The notes under the pieces were generated by a model. The model searched no databases, was not told the DNA's origin, and was given only the letters and a program-made list of their open reading frames with translations. A program made the position numbers and the translations under genes. Positions 21,667-30,006 of a DNA stretch of 64,000 bases are shown piece by piece. The stretch's first letter is position 1. Each line of letters starts with the position of its first letter. The stretch is from Glycomyces harbinensis (lineage in GTDB: Bacteria; Actinomycetota; Actinomycetes; Mycobacteriales; Micromonosporaceae): contig NZ_FNAD01000006.1 of NCBI RefSeq assembly GCF_900101745.1, forward strand, positions 248,001-312,000, read 5' to 3'.

Positions 21667-22719
21667 TCATGCAGGTGGGGCGGCGGTGCTGTTCCTGACC
21701 ACGAGGCGGGTGGGGACGATGTCGGTCCCGGGCGGGGCCGCCGCGTCGGCGCGGATCTGGCGCAGCACGGCACGGGCGCTCCTGCGACCCACCTCGGCGA
21801 AGTCCTGACGGACGGTGGTCAGCGGGGGCGCGAAGTACGCGGCGCCGGGGATGTCGTCGAAGCCGACGACGCTGATCTCGCCGGGGACGGGTCTGCCCCG
21901 TTCCTGGAAGGCCCGCAGCAGGCCGAGCGCCATCTGGTCGTTGGCGGCGAACACGGCGGTGCAGTCGGGATTCTCGGCGAGCACCAGTCCGGCGGCATGG
22001 CCGGAGGCGGCCGACCAGTCGCCGGTGACCGGCGGCGGAACGGGACGGCCCGCCGATTCGAGGGCGAGGCGCCAGCTGCGCGTGCGCCGCCGACTCGCGA
22101 ACGAGGCCTCGGGGCCGGTCACATGCCAGACCGTCCGATGGCCCAGCTCGAGGAGGTGTGCCACGGCGCTCCGGGTGCCGCCGTCCTGATCGGAGTCGAT
22201 CGTGCGGTACCGGTCGCCGGCGTCGGAGTCCACGACCACGACGTACACGTCCGGCGGGAGCTCGACGATCGACGCGTCGGGCAGGTCGCTCTCGATGAAG
22301 ACGATGACGGCGTCGACCGCGAGCTCGCTCATCCGCGAGAAGGCCCCCAGCACGTTGTGCTGCGTGGGGACGTCGACGGGGATGAGCGTGATCGTGTAGC
22401 CCTCGGATGCCGCTTGCGCGGTGATCGCCTCGACCGTCTCGCTCTTGCCGGTCGCGCTGAGCCTGAAGAGGATGACGCCGATGGTCTTGAACTGGCCGTG
22501 CCGCAGTGCCCGAGCGGCGCTGTTGGGCCGGTACCCCAACGCGCGCATGGTCCCGAGTACGCGTTCGCGAGTCGCGGGCAGTACTCCGGTGAAGCCGTTG
22601 GCGACCCGCGACACCGTCTGCGTCGAGACTCCGGCCGCGGCGGCGACGTCGGTGATCGATGTGCGCTTTCCGCGCAGACCGCCCTTCTGCTCCATACCGC
22701 CGGTCTCCCCACCGTCCAT
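21667..22719 (-). CDS. LacI-family regulator of the sugar importer / GH5 locus
   Basis: A 350-residue repressor. The N-terminal LacI helix-turn-helix is clear: TSITDVAAAAGVSTQTVSRVANG, continued by the hinge helix RALGYRPNSAARALRHG. The rest is a periplasmic-binding-like sensor (IGVILFRLSATGKSETVEAI, AVFAANDQMALGLLRAFQER, ISVVGFDDIPGAAYFAPPLT). The ATG at 22719 follows GGGGAAG; a second ATG eight codons in is an alternative. It faces the GH5 gene across a perfect palindrome at 22830 and lies directly upstream of the importer, so it probably controls both in response to a glycan breakdown sugar. Confidence 0.92.
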   Translation of the reverse strand: MDGGETGGMEQKGGLRGKRTSITDVAAAAGVSTQTVSRVANGFTGVLPATRERVLGTMRALGYRPNSAARALRHGQFKTIGVILFRLSATGKSETVEAITAQAASEGYTITLIPVDVPTQHNVLGAFSRMSELAVDAVIVFIESDLPDASIVELPPDVYVVVVDSDAGDRYRTIDSDQDGGTRSAVAHLLELGHRTVWHVTGPEASFASRRRTRSWRLALESAGRPVPPPVTGDWSAASGHAAGLVLAENPDCTAVFAANDQMALGLLRAFQERGRPVPGEISVVGFDDIPGAAYFAPPLTTVRQDFAEVGRRSARAVLRQIRADAAAPPGTDIVPTRLVVRNSTAAPPA

Positions 22720-22793
22720 CGCTTCCCCGCTTTCCCACTGCCCCAGATCGATGGGTCGTCGACGCTCACGCTGAAGCCAGCACGAGGCGCATC

Positions 22794-22847
22794 TTGACCG
22801 TATCTGTGACGAATGCCATACTGCAACTCGATGTTGACGTCAACATC
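22794..22847 (+). promoter_or_regulatory. GH5 promoter with perfect 18-bp LacI-type operator
   Basis: TTGACC (22794-22799) and CATACT (22817-22822) are 17 bp apart, giving a start of transcription near 22829. Immediately after it lies GATGTTGACGTCAACATC (22830-22847), a perfect 18-bp palindrome with the central CG typical of LacI-family operators. A bound repressor would block initiation or clearance. Confidence 0.75.
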
Positions 22848-22899
22848 ACTGTCATTCCCACCCTTATCCGTGCAAAGTCGCACGAGATCGGTCGACTTC

Positions 22900-24384
22900 A
22901 TGAATCCCGGCAGCCAACGAAAGAACGCATCGTCCCCGCGGCGGCGGTCCCTCCTCCGCCTCGTCATCGGCACTCTGGCGGCACTCGCCCTGGTACCGCT
23001 CACCGTCCTCGCCGGCGCCGCACCGGCGAACGCCGACACCGGCCAGTTCCGCGGAGTGAACTGGGCCGTCCTGGGCGACAACTTCAGCACCGGACCGCTC
23101 GTCATCCAAGGACTGAGCAGCTCCGACAGCTACAGCACCGTGCGGGCCAAGGCCGACGCCCTCTACGACGACATGGAGGCCGCTCTCGGCGTCAACACCA
23201 TCCGGTTGCCGATCAACACCCACACGGTCGGAACCTCCTGGTGGAACAACTACCGGGGCGCGATCGACGCCGCGACCGACCGCGGCTTCAACGTCATCCT
23301 CGCCTACTGGGAGGACGGCGCCGCCTCTGGCGGCCGGATCACCGACATGAGCGCGTTCAACGCCATGTGGAACACCGTGGTGTCCCAGTACAGCGGCAAC
23401 AGCCGTGTCCACTTCGAGCCGATGAACGAACCGCACGGCTACAGTGCGGGCGAATGGCTCAACGTTGCCGCCGACTGGATCAGCGCCCGCCCTTCGATCC
23501 CTAAGGGCCGCATCCTTATCGGCGGCACCGGTTTCAGCCAGGACCTGCGGCCGGTCTGCAACGACAGCCGTTTCAACGGCACGCTCCTGTCGTTCCACAG
23601 TTACGCGTTCTTCTACGGCGAGAACACCTACGCCGGCTGGCGCAGCAATGTCGAGACCCGCCTGGGCGCCTGCGCCTCCCGCGCGGTGGCGACCGAATTC
23701 GGCGCGCCGATGAACAACGGCCTGAACTACAGCGACGCGGCCAGCACCGACAACTTCGTCCGCTACATCCGCGCCCTCACCGACGTCATGCGCGACAACG
23801 GCATGGGCGGGACCTACTGGCCGGCGCTCGGAGGCAAACCCGGCACCATCGGATACGACTGGTATTCGATGTTCGCCCTCCAAGGCAGCGGCACCGACCT
23901 GTCCCTGACCATCCGCAACAGCACCGGCGCCGACCGGTTGCGACATGCCTGGGGCGACGACGTGGGCAGCGGCCAGGCCACCGACGTCGTGAACCGCAAC
24001 TCTGGAAGATGCGTGGACGTCGTCAGCGCCTCGACGGCGAACGGCGCCGAGATCATCCAATGGGACTGCCACGGCGGATCCAATCAGCAGTGGCTGCTCC
24101 AGGACGTCGGCGGCGGTCATGTCCAGATCGTCTCGCCGGCATCGGGCAAATGCCTCGATGTCGACGCCGCCTCAACGGCCGACAACGCCCGAGTCCTGCT
24201 CTGGTCGTGCAACGGCGGCGCCAACCAGCAGTGGCAGCTTCGCGCCGTCAGCGGCGGCCACGTCGAGATCGTCGCGCGGCATTCCGGCAAGTGCCTCGAC
24301 GTGGCCGGCTCCTCTACCGCGAACAGCGCCCGGTTGCAGCACAACACCTGTCGCGGCAGCGCGAGCCAGCAGTGGACCGTCTGA
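22900..24384 (+). CDS. Secreted GH5 cellulase/mannanase-like endoglycanase with ricin-type domain
   Basis: A 494-residue enzyme. Residues 1-46 form a long signal peptide (basic head, then LVIGTLAALALVPLTVLAGA, cleavage near APANA). The GH5 TIM barrel spans about 50-345 with VHFEPMNEPHG (acid/base Glu177) and RAVATEFGAP (nucleophile Glu266). A trefoil lectin domain (about 365-494) has three repeats each ending QQW. It retains the configuration while cutting beta-1,4-glycan chains outside the cell; GH5 covers cellulose, mannan and xyloglucan, so the exact polymer is open. ATG at 22900 is chosen because the operator ends at 22847; an upstream in-frame ATG at 22813 would overlap the promoter. Confidence 0.9.
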   Translation: MNPGSQRKNASSPRRRSLLRLVIGTLAALALVPLTVLAGAAPANADTGQFRGVNWAVLGDNFSTGPLVIQGLSSSDSYSTVRAKADALYDDMEAALGVNTIRLPINTHTVGTSWWNNYRGAIDAATDRGFNVILAYWEDGAASGGRITDMSAFNAMWNTVVSQYSGNSRVHFEPMNEPHGYSAGEWLNVAADWISARPSIPKGRILIGGTGFSQDLRPVCNDSRFNGTLLSFHSYAFFYGENTYAGWRSNVETRLGACASRAVATEFGAPMNNGLNYSDAASTDNFVRYIRALTDVMRDNGMGGTYWPALGGKPGTIGYDWYSMFALQGSGTDLSLTIRNSTGADRLRHAWGDDVGSGQATDVVNRNSGRCVDVVSASTANGAEIIQWDCHGGSNQQWLLQDVGGGHVQIVSPASGKCLDVDAASTADNARVLLWSCNGGANQQWQLRAVSGGHVEIVARHSGKCLDVAGSSTANSARLQHNTCRGSASQQWTV

Positions 24385-24469
24385 CGACCTCCTCGCCCAC
24401 TAGGGCCGAACGATAGGACCGATGTTCAACCGGGCGCGGCACATGGGAGGAAAACGGCACATCAAGTGG

Positions 24470-24493
24470 AAGGCCCCGGGAAACCGGGGCCTT
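24470..24493. terminator. Bidirectional rho-independent terminator
   Basis: AAGGCCCCGG-GAAA-CCGGGGCCTT is a perfect 10-bp stem with a GAAA tetraloop, followed by CTTCTTCTTC. It lies between the convergent GH5 (plus) and LacI (minus) genes and can serve both. Confidence 0.85.
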
Positions 24494-24583
24494 CTTCTTC
24501 ATGGTTCTCCTCTTACCGTTCCTCAGGCGGGTGCAAGCGGGCGGCCGATAAGGCGGCCGCGGTTTGGCAGTGGAGGAGCTCGA

Positions 24584-25615
24584 TCAGGGCGCGCCGATGG
24601 AACCGCGTGCGCGGAGGGGCATCGGCACGCGCTCGAACCCGGTGGCGGTTTCGGCGGGAGCGAGCAGCGCCTCGATGGCCCTTCGGCCGAGCTCGTAGTG
24701 GGGGAGGGCAACCGTGGTGAGGCCGGGTCGAAGCCAGCTCGCGAGCTGGTGGTCGTCGAAGGACACCACCGAGAAGTCTTGGGGCACACGGAGGCCGGCT
24801 TCCTGGATCGCCTGATAGGCACCGAGGGCCAGGCGGTCGTTGAAGCAGAGGATCGCCCCGCCGGTGACATTCGACTCCAGGAGCGCCGTCGTCGCCTGCC
24901 AGCCGTCCTCGGGCAGCCAGATGGTGCACATCCGACCGCTCGCGGGCTTGAGGCCGGCGTCGCCGAGTTCTTGGAGGATGCCTTCCAGGCGCTCCTGTCC
25001 GGCTATGGTCAGCGGCGGCACGTCGGCGGGCGTGGGGCCGGCCCCGATGAGGTGGATCTTCCGGTGGCCGGCATCGAGCAGTGCGCGCGCGGCCGCCCGG
25101 CCCGCGCCGATCTCGTCGGGTACGACGACGGGGACTTGGGCGCGGGCGTCCGTGGGGATGGTGTTGAGGAAGACGAGGGGGCGACCGACTCCACTGGGGA
25201 CCGGCCGCTCCCGGGTGAACATGGAGGCGATGACGATCCCGTCGACCTGCCGGTCCACCATGGCCTGGATGAGGCGGGCCTGCTCGTCTTCGGACCCTTC
25301 GGATTCACCTATGAAGAGCATGTGGTCGTGCCGGCGCGCGCCTTCGATCGCGCCCTTGATCATGTCGCCCGCGAGTTGGGACGTCGCCACCGTGTCGGAG
25401 ATGAAGCCGAAGGTGCGGCTGAGGCCGGTCCGGAGGACCTGTGACGCCGCGTTGGGGCGGTACGCCAGTTCGGCGGCGACCTGGCGCACCCGATGCTGGA
25501 CGGGCTCGGAGATCCGCAGTTCGTCGCCGCGATCCGACAGCACCAGCGATGCCGTCGTGCGGGACACGCCGGCGGCCTTGGCGACGTCGGCGAGGGTGAC
25601 TCGCTTCTGATGCAC
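24584..25615 (-). CDS. LacI-family regulator of the maltose-type importer operon
   Basis: A 343-residue repressor with the LacI helix-turn-helix VTLADVAKAAGVSRTTASLV and the hinge-region segment AYRPNASQ-like YRPNAASQVLRTG, then a sensor domain (FGFISDTVATSQLAGDMIKG, GIVIASMFTRERPVPSGVGR, ILCFNDRLALGAYQAIQEAG, FSVVSFDDHQLASWLRPGLT). GTG at 25615 is chosen because GGAAGGAC lies just upstream; the open frame extends further but the extra residues do not resemble the family. It is divergent from the importer at 25757 with a LacI-type operator between. A closely similar operator sits before GH51 at 30754, suggesting joint control. Confidence 0.92.
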   Translation of the reverse strand: MHQKRVTLADVAKAAGVSRTTASLVLSDRGDELRISEPVQHRVRQVAAELAYRPNAASQVLRTGLSRTFGFISDTVATSQLAGDMIKGAIEGARRHDHMLFIGESEGSEDEQARLIQAMVDRQVDGIVIASMFTRERPVPSGVGRPLVFLNTIPTDARAQVPVVVPDEIGAGRAAARALLDAGHRKIHLIGAGPTPADVPPLTIAGQERLEGILQELGDAGLKPASGRMCTIWLPEDGWQATTALLESNVTGGAILCFNDRLALGAYQAIQEAGLRVPQDFSVVSFDDHQLASWLRPGLTTVALPHYELGRRAIEALLAPAETATGFERVPMPLRARGSIGAP

Positions 25616-25651
25616 GTGGTGTCCTTCCGTCCTTCGAGGGGCCCCGCGGAG

Positions 25652-25703
25652 TTGACAAAGCCGGCTTCGTCTCGCAGTATAGTCGTTGCTAACACGGTTT
25701 AGC
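25652..25703. promoter_or_regulatory. Divergent promoters and LacI operator for importer and its repressor
   Basis: Plus strand: TTGACA (25652-25657) and TATAGT (25678-25683), with a long 20-bp spacer. Minus strand: TATACT read from 25681 to 25676. The operator GCTAACACGGTTTAGC (25688-25703) has six of eight paired bases and a central CG, and sits right after the plus-strand -10 box. It would cover the plus-strand start site and flank the minus-strand promoter. Confidence 0.6.
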
Positions 25704-25756
25704 TCGACGGTTGCATCATCCGCCGGCCCCTTCAATCCATGGAAAAGGAGACAACG

Positions 25757-27112
25757 ATGTCTCGCATCAGGAAGCTCCGTCGGCGCGCTCTGGTCGTCTC
25801 AGGAGTCGCCTTCTCGGCCGCCATCGGGCTCGCCGCCTGCGCCCCTCCCGGGAGCGACGGCGCCGACGACGCCTCGGCCCCGCTGACCGGCGATCCCACC
25901 TGCGGTGAGGACGCGGTCGTTCTCAACGCGTACTTTGAGACGGGTTTTCCCCTTCCGAGCGCGCTCGCCGACGAATTCACGCGCCAGTATCCGAACGTCA
26001 CGTTCGACATCCGCGAAGACCAGTTCGCCGTCATCACGCAGAACGCGCCGCGGACCCTGCAGGACTCGCCGCCGGATCTCATCCGGCTGCCGCAGATGTC
26101 CGAACTGGCATCGGACGGCCTCCTCCTCGACCTGGACCCTTACGCGGAAGCGTTCGGCTGGGACGCATGGCCCGCCTCGCAGCTCGAGCAGATGCGCGTC
26201 GACGAGGACGGGAGCCGCGGCGACGGCCCGCTCTATGCGATGGGCCTGGGTTATTCGATGACCGGGGTGTTCTACAACAAGGAGCTCGGCGAGCAGATCG
26301 GGATGGCCGAGCCGCCGGCGACGCTCGAGGAGTTCGACGGCTACCTCGCCGCCGCCCGCGACGCCGGCATCACCCCGATCGCGCAGTTCAACGGCGGGGC
26401 GACCGGAGGACTCGCCTTCCCGCTGCAGGCGCTCATGGCCTCCTACGGCGACACGGCCGCCGTCAACGACTGGATCTTCCAGAAGCCCGGCGCCGACATC
26501 GACACGCCCGAGAACCTCGCCGCCGCCGAACACCTCGCCGGCTGGATCGACGAGGGCTACTTCGCGGACGACGTCAACTCGATGGACTACTCGCAGATGA
26601 TGAGCCGGTTCGTCAACGGCGAGTCGCTGTTCATGTTCAACGGGGACTGGGAATCGGGCAACCTCGACACGCAGATGCCCGGCGGCGCCGGCTTCTTCCT
26701 GATGCCTCCGCTCGAGACCGGCGGCACGATCGGCGCCATGTCGGCTCCGGCCACCTACGGGATCGCCGCCACCGCCGAACACGCCGAGTGCGCCGCGTTC
26801 TTCCTGAACTGGGCGGCGACCGACGAGCAGGCACGGACCATCGAGGTCGAGATCGGCGGTTCGCACCCGATGGGGCCCGCCGACGGTTTCATGCCGGAGG
26901 TCGCCGAAGGCTCCGTGACCGCCGCGACGCTCGCAGCGGGCGCGACCATCAGCGAAGCGAACGGGGCGATGGACTTCATCGCCAACGCCACCGGCTCGAT
27001 CTACGCCCAGAGCTGGACGCCCAACCTCCAGAAGCTGGTCGCAGGGGAGCAGACGCCCGAGGGCCTGCTCGAGTCGGTGCAAGCCGACTACGAATCGCAG
27101 GTCGGAGACTAG
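25757..27112 (+). CDS. Oligosaccharide-binding lipoprotein of CUT1-type importer (SBP_bac_1)
   Basis: A 451-residue lipoprotein. The leader RKLRRRALVVSGVAFSAAIG ends in the lipobox LAAC. The mature protein has the MalE-like fold markers: DEFTRQYPNVTFDIRED, PDLIRLPQMSELASDGLLLD, GVFYNKELGEQIG and MFNGDWESGNL. It binds an oligosaccharide outside the membrane and hands it to the two permeases that follow. ATG at 25757 follows AAGGAG; an ATG at 25739 precedes the ribosome site and is rejected. First gene of a four-gene operon ending with a cytosolic esterase. By the shared operator with GH51 I infer an arabinose-containing ligand, untested. Confidence 0.9.
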   Translation: MSRIRKLRRRALVVSGVAFSAAIGLAACAPPGSDGADDASAPLTGDPTCGEDAVVLNAYFETGFPLPSALADEFTRQYPNVTFDIREDQFAVITQNAPRTLQDSPPDLIRLPQMSELASDGLLLDLDPYAEAFGWDAWPASQLEQMRVDEDGSRGDGPLYAMGLGYSMTGVFYNKELGEQIGMAEPPATLEEFDGYLAAARDAGITPIAQFNGGATGGLAFPLQALMASYGDTAAVNDWIFQKPGADIDTPENLAAAEHLAGWIDEGYFADDVNSMDYSQMMSRFVNGESLFMFNGDWESGNLDTQMPGGAGFFLMPPLETGGTIGAMSAPATYGIAATAEHAECAAFFLNWAATDEQARTIEVEIGGSHPMGPADGFMPEVAEGSVTAATLAAGATISEANGAMDFIANATGSIYAQSWTPNLQKLVAGEQTPEGLLESVQADYESQVGD

Positions 27113-27115
27113 CCG

Positions 27116-28084
27116 ATGCCCGCACCCACGTCCGCCGTGCCGGCGCCCGGACTCGGCGGAGACGCCCGTCCGCGCCGGCCCTCTTCGGGCAGTCGCGCCC
27201 GGAGTCGTCACCGCCGCCTCGGCGGTGACCTGCTCGCCTACGCGCTGGTCGCTCCGGCCGCCCTCTTCTACGCGTTCTTCGTGCTGCGTCCCATCGTCAC
27301 GTCGGCGCAGTACTCGTTCTACGACTGGAACGGCGTCAGCACGGCGACCTGGGTGGGATTCGACAACTATGTCGCGGTGCTGAGCGAGCCCAAGCTCGTC
27401 GGCGCGATTCTGAACGCATTCGAGCTCATCCTGTACTTCAGCATCGTTCCCGTCGGGCTCGCGCTCGTCGCCGCCAATCTCATCAGGTCCATCGCCGCGA
27501 GCCGGCTGGCGACGGCCGCGCGGACCGTGCTGTTCATCCCGCAGGTGATCCCACTGGTCGCCGCCGGCATCATCTGGAGCTGGCAGCTGTCGAGCGACGG
27601 CCTCGTCAACCAGATCCTCCGAGCCGTCGGGCTGGACGCCGTCACCCGGGCATGGCTGGGAGACTTCGGCACGGCCCTTCCGGCGGTGGGGGTCATCGGC
27701 GCCTGGGTGCAGGTGGGCCTGTGCCTGGTGCTCATCCTCTCCGGCATGACGAGAATCGACGCGTCGCTCTACGAAGCGGCGCGCCTCGACGGTGCGGGAC
27801 CGGTGCGCGAGTTCTTCTCGATCACGCTTCCCGGTGTGCGCCAGGAGATCGCCATCTGCGTCACGGTCACCGTCATCTCCGCGCTCGCCAGCTTCGACAT
27901 CATCTACGTCGCCACCCAGGGCGGGCCGGGCAACAGAACCCTGGTGCCGGGCCTGCAGATCTTCTACCTCGCCTTCTTCGAACGCGAGATCGGCACGGCG
28001 TCCGCGTTCAGCATCGTCCTGATGGCACTGGTGATCGCCGTCGTCCTGCCGCTGCAGCGCCTCCTTCGGGGGCGTGAATCATGA
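27116..28084 (+). CDS. CUT1 sugar ABC permease (MalF-like)
   Basis: A 322-residue membrane protein with an unusually long basic cytosolic head (about 35 residues) and six hydrophobic segments. The ATPase-contact EAA loop is EAARLDGAGPVREFFSITLP. LVAPAALFYAFFVLRPIVTS is the first segment typical of this family. It pairs with the next gene product. No ATPase gene accompanies the pair in this operon, so a shared ATPase of MsiK type encoded elsewhere is likely. Three bases separate it from the preceding stop. Confidence 0.9.
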   Translation: MPAPTSAVPAPGLGGDARPRRPSSGSRARSRHRRLGGDLLAYALVAPAALFYAFFVLRPIVTSAQYSFYDWNGVSTATWVGFDNYVAVLSEPKLVGAILNAFELILYFSIVPVGLALVAANLIRSIAASRLATAARTVLFIPQVIPLVAAGIIWSWQLSSDGLVNQILRAVGLDAVTRAWLGDFGTALPAVGVIGAWVQVGLCLVLILSGMTRIDASLYEAARLDGAGPVREFFSITLPGVRQEIAICVTVTVISALASFDIIYVATQGGPGNRTLVPGLQIFYLAFFEREIGTASAFSIVLMALVIAVVLPLQRLLRGRES

Positions 28085-28905
28085 TCGTCTCGCGTCGAGA
28101 GAAGATCATCGGACGCACCATTCTCGTGGTGCTGATGCTGGTCACGGTGCTGCCCTTCGTCAGCCTCTTCGTCACCGCCCTGCACGAATCGGGCAGCTAC
28201 CCGCAGGGCATCGAATGGCCGGAGACACCGCACTGGGAGAACTTCGTCCTCGCCTTCCAGTCGGCGGACATGTTCCGCCTGCTCGGCTCCAGCATCCTCA
28301 TCGAGCTGGGCGTCGTCCCCGCCGCGGTCCTCCTCGCGACCCTCGCCGGGTTCGGCCTGGGGCACCTCAAACCGGTCGGCGCCCGAGCCGTGTTCATCGT
28401 CTTCATCCTCGGCTTGACGCTCCCCTTCGAAGGGATCATCACGCCGTTGTACTTCCAGATCCGCGACCTCGGGATCTTGAACACCCGGTGGGCGATCATC
28501 CTGCCGCTGATCGGTCTGTTCATGCCGTTCGCGGTCACCTGGATGCGCGCCAACTTCGCGACGATCCCCAGGGAACTGTCGGAAGCCGCGCGCGTCGACG
28601 GGGCGAGCACCTGGCACCTGTTCTGGCGCATCCACATTCCGCTGTCGGTGCCGGCGATCTCGTCGCTCGCCATCCTGCTGTTCCTGTGGACGTGGAACCA
28701 GTTCCTCCTCGCGATCGTCCTCGTGGCCGACCCGGCCCAGCGGACCATGGCGGGAGCCCTGGGCGCGTTCCAAGGCAGGTACGGCACGGACATTCCGCTG
28801 CTGTGCGCCGGATCGCTGCTGATCCTGACACCGACACTGATCGTGTTCCTGCTGTTCCAGCGCAAGTTCGTCTCGGCCCTGCTCCAAGGGTCGTTGAAGG
28901 GATGA
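28081..28905 (+). CDS. CUT1 sugar ABC permease (MalG-like)
   Basis: A 274-residue membrane protein with six hydrophobic segments; the EAA loop reads SEAARVDGASTWHLFWRIHI. The head VSRREKIIGRTILVVLMLVT and the SSILIELGVVPAAVLLATLA region match MalG-type permeases. It overlaps MalF by four bases (ATGA) and the esterase by four bases, so all four proteins are translationally coupled. Confidence 0.9.
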   Translation: MIVSRREKIIGRTILVVLMLVTVLPFVSLFVTALHESGSYPQGIEWPETPHWENFVLAFQSADMFRLLGSSILIELGVVPAAVLLATLAGFGLGHLKPVGARAVFIVFILGLTLPFEGIITPLYFQIRDLGILNTRWAIILPLIGLFMPFAVTWMRANFATIPRELSEAARVDGASTWHLFWRIHIPLSVPAISSLAILLFLWTWNQFLLAIVLVADPAQRTMAGALGAFQGRYGTDIPLLCAGSLLILTPTLIVFLLFQRKFVSALLQGSLKG

Positions 28906-29900
28906 CGGCGCCGAACCGCCCGCCCTTCGCGCCCGAGATCGAACAGGCGCTGTCCCGACGCGCGGACCTGACGGTGAGCCTCCGCCCCGACGAGATTCCA
29001 CAGCTGCGCTCGCGTGCGGCCACTGCGAACGAGGAGGACTTCACCCGCGACGGCGAGTTTCATCTCAGCCGCCACCGGGCGCGGGACCCGCGCACCGGCG
29101 CGTCGCCCGACGTCGTGCTGCTCCGGCCGCGGGACCGGCCCGAACCCGTGCCCGTGCTCTACCACGTGCACGGCGGCGGCCTCGTGGCCGGAACCGCATT
29201 CGACGATCTCGCGATGGCGACCGAACTCGCTTCCGGCGTCGGCATGGCGGTCGCGTCGGTCGAGTACCGGTTGGCACCGGAGCACCGATACCCCGCCGCC
29301 GTCGAGGATGTGTACGCGGGCCTCCGATGGGTGGCGGCGAATGCGCCCGGACTCGGACTGGACCCCAAGCGCATCGTCATCAGCGGCGTCAGCGCCGGGG
29401 GCGGCCTGGCGGCCGCGGCCGCCCTGCTCGCCCGCGACCTCGCGGGACCGAACCTGATGGGGCAGATCCTCGTCTGCCCCATGCTCGACGACCGAAACGA
29501 CAGCGACTCGTCCCGGCAGATGGCGGGCGTCGGGGTCTGGGACCGGACCGCCAACGAGACAGGATGGTCGGCGTACCTGGGAGCCCAGCCCCGCAGCGAG
29601 GCTCCGGTCTACGCCTCGCCAGCGCGGGCGACCGACCTCAGTGGACTCCCGCCGACGTATGTCGACGCCGGGTCGGCCGAGACCTTCAGAGACGAGGACG
29701 TCGAGTTCGCCCGTCGCATCTGGGCGGCCGGGGGCGCCGCCGAACTGCACATCTGGCAAGGCGGCGCGCACGCCTTCGACGCCTGGATGCCCGAAGCCGC
29801 GCTCTCCCGCCAAGCGAGGCGCACTCGCGCCGAATGGCTGCACCGCCTTCTCGTCGAACACCTCCTCGCCGAGGCCGCCCGGTCCGGATCGACGACCTGA
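28902..29900 (+). CDS. Cytosolic alpha/beta-hydrolase esterase (GDXG/HSL family)
   Basis: A 332-residue esterase without a signal peptide. It has the HGGG oxyanion motif (90-93), the nucleophile elbow GVSAGGG (Ser164), an acid in the segment AETFRDED (Glu260 where many relatives have Asp) and His290 in GGAHAFD. This family hydrolyses short-chain or acetyl esters. As the last gene of a sugar importer operon, overlapping MalG by four bases, it may remove acetyl or feruloyl groups from imported oligosaccharides so that cytosolic glycosidases can act. That role is inference; general lipase-like activity is the alternative. Confidence 0.88.
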   Translation: MTAPNRPPFAPEIEQALSRRADLTVSLRPDEIPQLRSRAATANEEDFTRDGEFHLSRHRARDPRTGASPDVVLLRPRDRPEPVPVLYHVHGGGLVAGTAFDDLAMATELASGVGMAVASVEYRLAPEHRYPAAVEDVYAGLRWVAANAPGLGLDPKRIVISGVSAGGGLAAAAALLARDLAGPNLMGQILVCPMLDDRNDSDSSRQMAGVGVWDRTANETGWSAYLGAQPRSEAPVYASPARATDLSGLPPTYVDAGSAETFRDEDVEFARRIWAAGGAAELHIWQGGAHAFDAWMPEAALSRQARRTRAEWLHRLLVEHLLAEAARSGSTT

Positions 29901-30006
29901 CCAGGAAGAGCGAACGAGGCACCGACGCACCCTCATCGACAGCCCTTGACCGAACGGCGAGACGCAGGGTGTAGCCGGGGCCGCGGACCGCCCCTCGGGA
30001 GTGCGG

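Noticed and set aside
24422-24500. Small open frame in the GH5/LacI gap
   Set aside because: It runs through the terminator hairpin and has no coding features.
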